A DNA stretch of 14,704 bases from JACPLA01 sp035291905 (GTDB lineage Bacteria; Bacteroidota; Ignavibacteria; UBA10030), in NCBI GenBank assembly GCA_035291905.1, contig DATDRF010000234.1:1-14704 (forward strand), in the 5' to 3' direction. The position numbers were made by a program, and so were the translations under genes. Within the stretch, counting starts at the first letter, position 1. Each line of letters starts with the position of its first letter. The notes under the pieces are model-generated. The model was not told the origin of the DNA. It saw only the letters and a program-made list of their open reading frames with translations, and did no database searches. Positions 1-6,316 of the stretch are shown here, piece after piece.

Positions 1-1009
1 CACAGGAGCAAGTAACCTGAAGAGCGGATTCCTGAAGAGCAAAACAATGATGAACCTTGACTCGGAAGAGGAAGGGGCGCTCTACGTCGGATGCTCGGGG
101 GGAAGAAATACTATTGCGTCATGGGTCGCGAAATACGAACGCGTGCCGGCAAAATCCGGCGCCGCGAAAGTGATCGTTCGGAAACTGAAAGGCGGGCATT
201 CCGGATTGGAGATTGACAAGGGAAGGGGCAATTCCATCAAGATCCTCAATCGGGTCCTCCTTGCCCTGACGAATGACGGGGTGAGAATAAGCCACATCGA
301 GGGCGGAAACAAGAGCAACGCCATCCCGCGGGAGGCCGACGCTCTGGTGTGCGTACCTGCAAAGAGTCTGAAGAAGGCACAGGCAACTGTGGCAAAGTAC
401 AATGAGATTTGCAGGGCAGAGCTTTCGACGGTTGACCCGGATCTTGAGATCGTGCTGGAACAGGTCGCTCCTGAGAAGAATGCAAAAGTGTTCAAGAAGG
501 ACTTCCACGCAATCCTCCTCAAGACGATATCGGCCCTGCCGCACGGCGTCCTCAAAATGAGTGCGGATATCCCGGGGCTGGTCGAAACATCGACCAATGT
601 TGCCATCATCAGGACGGAAAAAGGAAAGGTCGTCATCACGACGAGCCAGCGAAGTTCTGTCGCTTCGGAGATTATCGAAGCCCTGCACACAGTGGCCTCC
701 ATAGTTGAGCTCGGCGGGGCAAAGCCGGCCCACACAGAGGGATATCCCGGCTGGAAGCCGAACCTCGATTCTCCGATTCTCAAGCTGGCAAAATCGACAT
801 ACAAATCGATGACCGGGAAAGACCCGGCTGTGAAGGCAATTCATGCGGGTCTCGAATGCGGCATTATCGGCGAAAAGTATCCCGGCATGGATATGGTCTC
901 CTTCGGGCCGACCCTGGAAGGGGTCCATTCGCCCGACGAGAAGATCCACATCGACACGGTGGAGAAGTTCTGGAACTACCTTCTCGCGATTCTTAAGAAC
1001 GTGAACTGA
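1..1009 (+). CDS. pepD: Xaa-His dipeptidase (PepD, peptidase family M20C), C-terminal part
   Basis: This is the C-terminal ~335 codons of an aminoacyl-histidine dipeptidase, a cytosolic metallopeptidase that cleaves dipeptides such as Xaa-His. The frame stays open from base 2 to the left edge, and the codons before the ATG at 47 read like PepD (…SGFLKSKTMMNLDSEEEG). That ATG is therefore internal and the gene starts outside the window. Family members are about 485 residues, so roughly 150 residues are missing, including the first metal-binding motif. The NLDSEEEG motif contains the family's metal-binding Asp (codon 59-61). GGHSG, NAIPRE and the late HAGLECG motif (His codon 842-844, a metal ligand in PepD) are all present, followed by MDMVSFGPT and HSPDE. 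The next gene starts 36 bases downstream on the same strand and encodes a putative dipeptide transporter. The match to the E. coli protein over the visible part is strong by eye. Confidence 0.93.
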   Translation, partial: TGASNLKSGFLKSKTMMNLDSEEEGALYVGCSGGRNTIASWVAKYERVPAKSGAAKVIVRKLKGGHSGLEIDKGRGNSIKILNRVLLALTNDGVRISHIEGGNKSNAIPREADALVCVPAKSLKKAQATVAKYNEICRAELSTVDPDLEIVLEQVAPEKNAKVFKKDFHAILLKTISALPHGVLKMSADIPGLVETSTNVAIIRTEKGKVVITTSQRSSVASEIIEALHTVASIVELGGAKPAHTEGYPGWKPNLDSPILKLAKSTYKSMTGKDPAVKAIHAGLECGIIGEKYPGMDMVSFGPTLEGVHSPDEKIHIDTVEKFWNYLLAILKNVN

Positions 1010-1045
1010 GACGTCGTCGCGAACAAACATAAAAAAACATCATTT

Positions 1046-2380
1046 ATGGATAATGATTCCGGCACCAGGCAACTAACACTGCAGCCATCCGCGTTCTATC
1101 GGTGGATTGTGCTTCTCTTTCTCAGTCTGGCGATGTTTGGCAACTATTATATCTATGACAGCATTAACCCGCTCGTCGATATCTTTGCCAAGCAGCTGGG
1201 CTTCACCAATGAGGACATCGGCTGGCTCAATTCGAGCTACAGCGTCGCGGCTGTTCTGACGCTTCTCATCGGCGGAATCATCATCGACAGGATCGGGACG
1301 AAGAAATCGATGGCCGTTTTCGCCTTCATTTGCTTCGTGGGTGCTCTCCTGACTGCCTGGCAGGGAAACTTCACCACCATGATTGCCGGCCGGGCGATTT
1401 TAGGCCTTGGCGCGGAGTCTCTGATTGTGGCGGTGACCGCGGCGATCGCGAAATGGTTCAAGGGGAAAGAGCTCAGTTTCGCCTTTGGCATCAATCTTAC
1501 CATCGCCCGAATTGCATCGGTCGCAGCGGACAATTCTCCCTCATGGGCCGCTTCGGTGTTCTATCCCGGGGGCCCGGCCGGACCCGCGAGCTGGCAGGGT
1601 CCATTAATGCTTGCCGCCGGAGCCGGTGTGCTGGGAGTTGTCGGAGCGCTGGTGTATTGGTGGTTGGAACAAACGGCCGAGAAAAGGTTCGCCCTCGGTA
1701 AGGCAGGAGAAATCGACAAGCTGGAAACGAGGGAGATATTTCGTTTCAGCAAATCTTATTGGTTTGTTGTCGGTCTCTGCTTCACGTTCTATTCCGCCAT
1801 TTTTCCGTTCCGAACGTTCGCCATCAAGTTCTTCATGGATACGCATTTCGGAGGAGTAGCGGAGGACCTTGCGCGGGAGTCGGCGGGTTTCTTTAACAGT
1901 CTTCTTCCCATGTCTGCCATGATTGCCACGCCTCTGTTCGGCCTTCTTGTCGACAAGGTCGGTAAGCGGGCATTCTTTATGACCGTGGGATGCTTTCTCC
2001 TCATGCCGGTGTATTTCATCATGGCGTACACCGACATTTCGCTCTGGGTGCCGGTTTCAATGATGGGGATAGCTTTTTCCCTGATCCCCGCCATCATGTG
2101 GCCATCGGTTGCATACATCGTTGACCAAAACAGGCTCGGGACTGCCTATGCTCTCATGACGCTGATCCAGCAAATCGGATTCTTCGCGCTGAATCTCATG
2201 ATCGGCATGGCAAACGATGCCTCCGGTGCAGGTGCACAGAATCCGGGCGGCTATGCCTTGGGGATGTGGATCTTTTCGATCCTCGGGTTCGTGGGCCTTG
2301 CGTTCGCGTTCATGTTGCGCAAAAGCGAAAAGGGCCCCGGCGCTCACGGGTTGGAAACGATTGTGGCGGGGAAGAGTTGA
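1046..2380 (+). CDS. MFS transporter resembling MFSD1 (putative dipeptide transporter)
   Basis: A 444-residue major facilitator protein of the inner membrane with about 12 hydrophobic segments. Two MFS loop motifs are visible: IIIDRIGTKKS (79-88) in the N-half and FGLLVDKVGKR (298-308) in the C-half. The block at residues 115-158 (GRAILGLGAESL, then WFKGKELSFAFG, then ARIAS) and the LGTAYALMTLIQQIG stretch (364-378) closely resemble animal MFSD1 as I recall it. MFSD1 is reported to be a lysosomal dipeptide transporter. The gene follows pepD by 36 bases and precedes an aminopeptidase, which fits a peptide substrate. The substrate is inferred; PGAP-style annotation would be simply MFS transporter. 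The start ATG has an A-rich leader (AAAAAAACATCATTT) and no Shine-Dalgarno match. The stop codon lies one base before a 7-bp repeat array. Confidence 0.88.
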   Translation: MDNDSGTRQLTLQPSAFYRWIVLLFLSLAMFGNYYIYDSINPLVDIFAKQLGFTNEDIGWLNSSYSVAAVLTLLIGGIIIDRIGTKKSMAVFAFICFVGALLTAWQGNFTTMIAGRAILGLGAESLIVAVTAAIAKWFKGKELSFAFGINLTIARIASVAADNSPSWAASVFYPGGPAGPASWQGPLMLAAGAGVLGVVGALVYWWLEQTAEKRFALGKAGEIDKLETREIFRFSKSYWFVVGLCFTFYSAIFPFRTFAIKFFMDTHFGGVAEDLARESAGFFNSLLPMSAMIATPLFGLLVDKVGKRAFFMTVGCFLLMPVYFIMAYTDISLWVPVSMMGIAFSLIPAIMWPSVAYIVDQNRLGTAYALMTLIQQIGFFALNLMIGMANDASGAGAQNPGGYALGMWIFSILGFVGLAFAFMLRKSEKGPGAHGLETIVAGKS

Positions 2381-2381
2381 C

Positions 2382-2416
2382 AAGTACGAACTAAGAAGTG
2401 CGAAGTACGAAGTATT
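2382..2416 (+). repeat. Left heptad array, five units of AAGTNCG
   Basis: Five 7-bp units run head to tail from 2382. All begin AAGT except the second, which begins AACT. The last three bases vary: ACG, AAG, GCG, ACG, ATT. Against the reverse complement of the right arm, unit by unit, 27 of 35 bases agree and the fourth unit is identical. The 7-base period is not a multiple of three, so a coding origin is unlikely. Confidence 0.85.
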
Positions 2417-2431
2417 CAATTGGGGGATATT

Positions 2432-2785
2432 ATGGGGGATCTGAAAGAGCGGACCAAGGCAATGGCCGTGGCAGTGTTCAAGCTCGTCAGAGAATTGCCA
2501 AAAGATTACACAACAATGGTTGTGGGGAAACAACTTGTTCGTTCGGCATCTTCTGTCGCGGCGAACTACAGGTCCGCACTCAGAGCACGATCGAGGAGCG
2601 ACTTCATTTACAAGCTCGGAATCGTCGAGGAAGAAGCGGATGAGACGCAGTATTGGTTAGAAATGCTGCAAGAACTTGGGCTGGGAGACAAAGAACAGAC
2701 CACCCTGTTGTTGAATGAGGCTGGCGAGTTAGTATCGATCTTCTCAGCCTCCCGTATCACAGCCAAGAATAATCTGCGAGGCTAA
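2432..2785 (+). CDS. Four-helix bundle protein (23S rRNA intervening sequence protein / S23 family)
   Basis: A 117-residue all-helical protein matching the small family first described as proteins encoded in 23S rRNA intervening sequences and now annotated as four-helix bundle proteins. Visible family features are an N-terminal helix of the DLKERTKAM type, VGKQLVRSASSVAANYR (31-47), RARSRSDFIYKLGIVEEEADE (51-71) and YWLEMLQELG (74-83), then a C-terminal helix. The length is typical. The family forms oligomeric bundles with a basic surface. It is distantly related to Avd, the accessory protein of diversity-generating retroelements, but its own cellular role is unknown. The ATG at 2432 was chosen over a TTG at 2420 because homologues begin there; GGGGGA at 2422-2427 could serve as a weak ribosome site. 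It is not inside an rRNA gene here; it lies between two peptide-use genes and is flanked by inverted heptad arrays. Confidence 0.9.
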   Translation: MGDLKERTKAMAVAVFKLVRELPKDYTTMVVGKQLVRSASSVAANYRSALRARSRSDFIYKLGIVEEEADETQYWLEMLQELGLGDKEQTTLLLNEAGELVSIFSASRITAKNNLRG

Positions 2786-2789
2786 CAGC

Positions 2790-2824
2790 GGTACTTCGTA
2801 CTTTGAACTTCGCACTTCGGACTT
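2790..2824 (-). repeat. Right heptad array, five units, inverted relative to the left arm
   Basis: Five 7-bp units run from 2790 to 2824. Read on the - strand they are AAGT followed by CCG, GCG, TCA, ACG and ACC. They are thus the same heptad as the left arm, in inverted orientation. The array ends four bases before the ATG of the aminopeptidase gene at 2829 and so fills the place where its ribosome binding site would lie. Confidence 0.85.
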
Positions 2825-2828
2825 TCCT

Positions 2829-3785
2829 ATGACTCCTCAACTCCTCTCCGCCTCCAAAACCGCCGTCGTCGACTGCATGGGCCTCAAGCCGGGCGAACGC
2901 GTTGCTGTGATTACCGACGAGCCCTGTCGCCTCATCGGGCAGGCCATGTTTCAGACGGTGCGCGACCTGGGCAATGACGTCTTTTTCATCGAGATCACCC
3001 CCCGACGGACAAATGGCGAAGAACCGCCGAAAGAAGTCGCCGAGATGATGTTGACGATGGATGTGGTCCTTATCCCGACCAGCAAGTCAATGACACACAC
3101 GAATGCCAAAAGAAGTGCGCAGGCAAAGGGGGTGAGAATTGCCACTCTCCCGGGAGTAACCGAGGATATGATGGTGCGGTGCATGAATGCGGATTACAAC
3201 AAGATTGCTGCGCTGACGGACAAGATTGCGGATCTGATGGAAAAGACCTCTGTTATCAAGGTTACCTCGCCTGCGGGGACGGAAATAACCATGCCTGTCG
3301 AGGGCCGAAAGGCCTACAGAAGTCACGGACTTTTCCGCGAAAAGGGAAAAGGTGGAAATCTCCCAACCGGGGAGGCCTTCCTGGCTCCATTGGAAGATCA
3401 GTCTCAGGGGATCGTGGTTGTGGACGGTTCAATGGCGGGGATCGGGATGTTGAAACAACCGATCCATATCGTCGTGAAAAACGGCTACGCCAAGGAGATC
3501 GCGGGAGGTGATGAGGCGAAAACACTTATCGACCTCCTGAATATCCATGGTCAACTCTCCCGCAACGTGGCCGAGTTTGGTATCGGCACGAACGACAAGG
3601 CGAAAATCACAGGGGTGATTCTCGAGGATGAAAAGGTGATGGGGACCATCCATATTGCCTTCGGGGATAATGTCTCAATGGGAGGTTCAGTCAACGTTCA
3701 AAGCCATCTCGACGGTTTGGTCTACTCTCCGTCGGTCTGGTTCGACGACAAGTTGGTCATGAAGGACGGGAAGCTTCTCGTTTAG
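2829..3785 (+). CDS. M29-like metallo-aminopeptidase
   Basis: A 318-residue protein of the thermophilic-aminopeptidase (M29)-like group, whose members remove N-terminal residues from peptides using a two-metal centre. It is shorter than classical M29 enzymes (about 410 residues) but keeps candidates for the metal ligands: Glu182 in PTGEAF, Glu249 in AEFGIGT, His275 in GTIHIAFGD, and His293 and Asp295 in SHLDG. The N-terminal half looks like the usual alpha/beta domain (LKPGERVAVITDE, 19-31). No signal peptide is seen, so it is probably cytoplasmic. The start ATG sits four bases after the right heptad array and has no Shine-Dalgarno site; MTPQLLSASKTAV is a reasonable N-terminus. Related folds include the NicX-type ring-cleaving dioxygenases, so the exact substrate is uncertain. 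Its neighbours pepD and the MFSD1-like transporter support peptide breakdown. Confidence 0.82.
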   Translation: MTPQLLSASKTAVVDCMGLKPGERVAVITDEPCRLIGQAMFQTVRDLGNDVFFIEITPRRTNGEEPPKEVAEMMLTMDVVLIPTSKSMTHTNAKRSAQAKGVRIATLPGVTEDMMVRCMNADYNKIAALTDKIADLMEKTSVIKVTSPAGTEITMPVEGRKAYRSHGLFREKGKGGNLPTGEAFLAPLEDQSQGIVVVDGSMAGIGMLKQPIHIVVKNGYAKEIAGGDEAKTLIDLLNIHGQLSRNVAEFGIGTNDKAKITGVILEDEKVMGTIHIAFGDNVSMGGSVNVQSHLDGLVYSPSVWFDDKLVMKDGKLLV

Positions 3786-3887
3786 GCCGCGTCTCCACGA
3801 TCGACCGCTTTGCTTCGGTAGTTCTTCTCGATGTATGAAATTCCTCCCATCAGTCCGTCCTGTGAAAATCTTCAGCGAAAGCTCGGG

Positions 3888-6173
3888 ATGAAATCGAATC
3901 TCGCCGCCCTCTTTTCATTTTTCCTCCTTCTCTCTTCAAACCTCAATGGGCGACAAGACGAGCAATTCGTGGGGAGAATCATCGGTGAGGTCCGCAGTGT
4001 TGCCGGAGACCCGCTGCCCGGCGTGAATGTCATTGTCTTCGGCACGACAATGGGCGCTGCAACGAATGAGTCGGGCTATTTCGAAATCAGGAATGTCCCT
4101 GTCGGAACGTATTCCGTGCGGGCATCGATCATCGGGTTTGCGCCGCAAGTTGTTTCCGATGTCGTCGTGAATGTTGTCCGCCCTGTCGAATTAAAGTTCG
4201 ATCTGGCGGAAGCCACTGTGGAGCTGGAGGAGATCAGCGTTGTAGCGGACTATTTTCAAAAGCTCCCGGAAGCTCCTCTGAGCACTCAGTTTCAGTCGTA
4301 TGAGGAGATCCGCAGATTGCCCGGCGGCCTGGAAGACGTCGTTCGCGCAATATCGATTCTGCCCGGTGTCGCTCAGGTTGAACCTGGCCGGAATGACCTC
4401 ATCGTCCGAGGCGGTGCGCCCTCGGAGAATCTTTACGTTATCGACAATATCGAAGTTCCGAATATCAATCATTTTGGCACCCAAGGTGCGAGCGGCGGGC
4501 CGCTCAGTTACGTAAACCTCGATTTTGTGGAGAGGACCTCGTTTTCCACGGGTGGATTCGGCGCGCGGTATGGCGACAAGCTGTCGTCGGTTCTCACGAT
4601 CAACCTTCGCGACGGAAGGGCCGATCGGCTTGGCGGAAAGGCGACTCTTTCAGCTTCGCAATTCGGACTAAACCTTGAGGGACCTTCAGGTGGACAAGGC
4701 TCGTTCCTTTTCTCGGCACGCAGAAGCTATCTTGATTTCATTTTCAAAGCTGCCGGATTCGGATTTGTGCCTGAGTACTGGGATTTCCTGGGGAAGGTTC
4801 ATTACCATTTGGGCCGGAATGACAGAATCAGTGTCCTGGCAATTGCTGCACTGGACAACGTAAAGTTCTTCAACGATACCTCTGACAAGAGGTATGAGAA
4901 TTCCAAGATCCTGGGCAGTGATCAGAACCAGCTTGTGGGGGGAGTCTCATGGCGTCATATCTACGGGTCGGGCTATTCGACGCTCACGCTGGGGCAGACC
5001 TACGTCGACTACGAGTATCTCCAGGTCGACTCGCTCCTTCAACCGATCTTCTCGAGCGATTCTTATGAACATGAATTGTCTCTCAACGGGGATGTTCTGG
5101 TTCAACTGTCAAAGGAGACAGAGCTATCGTTTGGGTTGCATGCAAAGCTTGTCCGATTTCGGAGCAGTATCAAGCTGAGACCATTCTGGACGAATTTCGG
5201 TCAATTGATTTCGGTCGACGCGCTTTATGATACCACGGCCCTGAAGGGTGCTCTGTTTGTTCAACTTTCACGGGCTTTTGGCCGATTACGGCTCACCGGC
5301 GGTCTGCGGGGTGATTATTTCAACCTCATAAGGGACAATATCGTACTCTCACCGAGGATTTCTGCGTGGATCGGGATCTCGCCGACCGTCAGTCTGAGCG
5401 CGAGTATCGGACGATACCATCAGGCTCCGTCCTACGTTTGGCTGACGGCCAATCAGCAGAACCGCGAGCTGAAATTTGCCGCGGTAAATCAATACGTCGT
5501 CGGGATTGAGCACATCATGATGCGGGATACCAAGATCAGCCTTGAGTTCTACCTGAAACGGTACTTCCAGTACCCGGCCAGCCTTGACAGAACTTTCCTT
5601 GTCATGGCGAATACAGGAGCGGGTTACGGAGGCTCCGATGACGGGTACGCTTCATTCGGGGTGGACAGGCTGGTCAGCAACGGGTCGGGGGAGGCCCATG
5701 GGGTGGAACTCTTTGCCCAGAAGAAGCTCTCGGAAATCCCGTGCTACGGAACAGTCAGTGTGAGTTTCAATGAATCGAAGTTCAAAGGGCTGGATGGGAT
5801 CGAACGGCCGAACGGTTATGATCAGCGCTGGATCATCAATATCGGCGGAGGATATGTCCTTGACAACCGTTGGGAAATTGCGACCAAGTTCCGATTTTCC
5901 ACAGGGCGCCCGTATACACCCGTCGGCCCCCTTGGTGCTCAATCAGCAGCTCTCTATAATACGGCAAGGGTGAAAGCGAATCACAGTCTCGACATTCGTG
6001 TTGATCGTCGTTGGCTCTTCGAGTCGTGGACACTTATTACGTACATTGACATCCAGAACATCTACAATCGCAAGCCCGCCACGATCCCGCGATACGATCC
6101 GCGAACGGGGACCATGGACGCCACCAATGCACTCGGGATTTTGCCTTCCATTGGTGTGAGCGCCGAGTTCTAG
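3888..6173 (+). CDS. TonB-dependent outer-membrane receptor with carboxypeptidase-regulatory-like domain
   Basis: A 761-residue outer-membrane receptor. In order: a signal peptide (MKSNLAALFSFFLLLSS), a carboxypeptidase-regulatory-like beta-sandwich (about 28-108; GEVRSVAGDPLPGVNVIVFG, TNESGYFEIRNVPVGTY), a plug domain (about 120-240; LEDVVRAISILPGV, VRGGAPSENLYVIDNIEV, GGFGARYGDKLSS), then a long beta-barrel ending in Phe (VSAEF). EEISVVAD at about 114-121 is in the right place for a TonB box. Receptors with this layout import ligands too large for porins, using energy from TonB-ExbBD; no tonB or SusD-type partner is in the window. The open frame extends back to an ATG at 3831, but the ATG at 3888 puts the signal peptide at the N-terminus and is preferred, although the upstream CTCGGG is a poor ribosome site. 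The ligand is unknown; the neighbouring peptidases hint at peptides. Confidence 0.9.
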   Translation: MKSNLAALFSFFLLLSSNLNGRQDEQFVGRIIGEVRSVAGDPLPGVNVIVFGTTMGAATNESGYFEIRNVPVGTYSVRASIIGFAPQVVSDVVVNVVRPVELKFDLAEATVELEEISVVADYFQKLPEAPLSTQFQSYEEIRRLPGGLEDVVRAISILPGVAQVEPGRNDLIVRGGAPSENLYVIDNIEVPNINHFGTQGASGGPLSYVNLDFVERTSFSTGGFGARYGDKLSSVLTINLRDGRADRLGGKATLSASQFGLNLEGPSGGQGSFLFSARRSYLDFIFKAAGFGFVPEYWDFLGKVHYHLGRNDRISVLAIAALDNVKFFNDTSDKRYENSKILGSDQNQLVGGVSWRHIYGSGYSTLTLGQTYVDYEYLQVDSLLQPIFSSDSYEHELSLNGDVLVQLSKETELSFGLHAKLVRFRSSIKLRPFWTNFGQLISVDALYDTTALKGALFVQLSRAFGRLRLTGGLRGDYFNLIRDNIVLSPRISAWIGISPTVSLSASIGRYHQAPSYVWLTANQQNRELKFAAVNQYVVGIEHIMMRDTKISLEFYLKRYFQYPASLDRTFLVMANTGAGYGGSDDGYASFGVDRLVSNGSGEAHGVELFAQKKLSEIPCYGTVSVSFNESKFKGLDGIERPNGYDQRWIINIGGGYVLDNRWEIATKFRFSTGRPYTPVGPLGAQSAALYNTARVKANHSLDIRVDRRWLFESWTLITYIDIQNIYNRKPATIPRYDPRTGTMDATNALGILPSIGVSAEF

Positions 6174-6210
6174 TCAATTGATTCTCAAGCCGAAAGTTAA
6201 GACCTATTCA

Positions 6211-6254
6211 CTGATAGCTGATTGCTGAAAGCTGACTGCTGATCGCTGACAGCT
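6211..6254. repeat. Solitary heptad array, six units of CTGANNG
   Basis: Six consecutive 7-bp units start at 6211. Each begins CTGA and ends in G; the middle two bases are TA, TT, AA, CT, TC and CA. A partial CT follows. Substitutions are confined to units' fifth and sixth positions. The array lies in the 143-bp gap between the TonB-receptor stop codon and the S9 peptidase start, 62 bases before that start. No gene sits inside or beside it, in contrast to the AAGTNCG arrays. Confidence 0.88.
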
Positions 6255-6305
6255 CTCCTCTTTCATTCTTTCATCGAAACTTGTACCTTCCTCCATCTCA
6301 ATTTC

Positions 6306-6310
6306 AGGAG
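6306..6310 (+). promoter_or_regulatory. Ribosome binding site deciding the S9 peptidase start
   Basis: AGGAG lies six bases before the ATG at 6317. This supports 6317 over the in-frame TTG at 6281 and places the signal peptide at the N-terminus. Confidence 0.8.
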
Positions 6311-6316
6311 AAGCCC

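Larger units (their letters stand above)
2382..2824. mobile_element. Heptad-repeat-bounded element carrying a four-helix-bundle gene
   Basis: A 443-bp unit consists of a left arm of five 7-bp units, one small gene, and a right arm of five 7-bp units in inverted orientation. It fills almost all the space between the MFS stop codon (2378-2380) and the next start codon (2829). No transposase, integrase or target duplication is visible, so mobility is inferred only from the inverted arms, the insertion-like placement in an otherwise tight gene row, and the known scattered distribution of this gene family. It could instead be a fixed intergenic gene with repeat-rich flanks. Confidence 0.5.

Noticed and set aside
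47..49. ATG at 47 as the true start of pepD
   Set aside because: The frame is open to the left edge, and the codons before it read like the conserved PepD sequence, so this Met is internal.
82..1030. Long open frames on the - strand (240 and 303 codons) opposite pepD
   Set aside because: The + strand frame encodes recognisable PepD motifs throughout. The antisense frames show no family resemblance and are typical coding shadows at this base composition.
2382..6254. Heptad arrays as CRISPR or as DGR-type adenine-directed variation
   Set aside because: The 7-bp period and lack of spacers exclude CRISPR. The invariant adenines at positions 1 and 2 of AAGTNCG stay unchanged, which does not fit adenine-specific hypermutation, and no reverse transcriptase is present.
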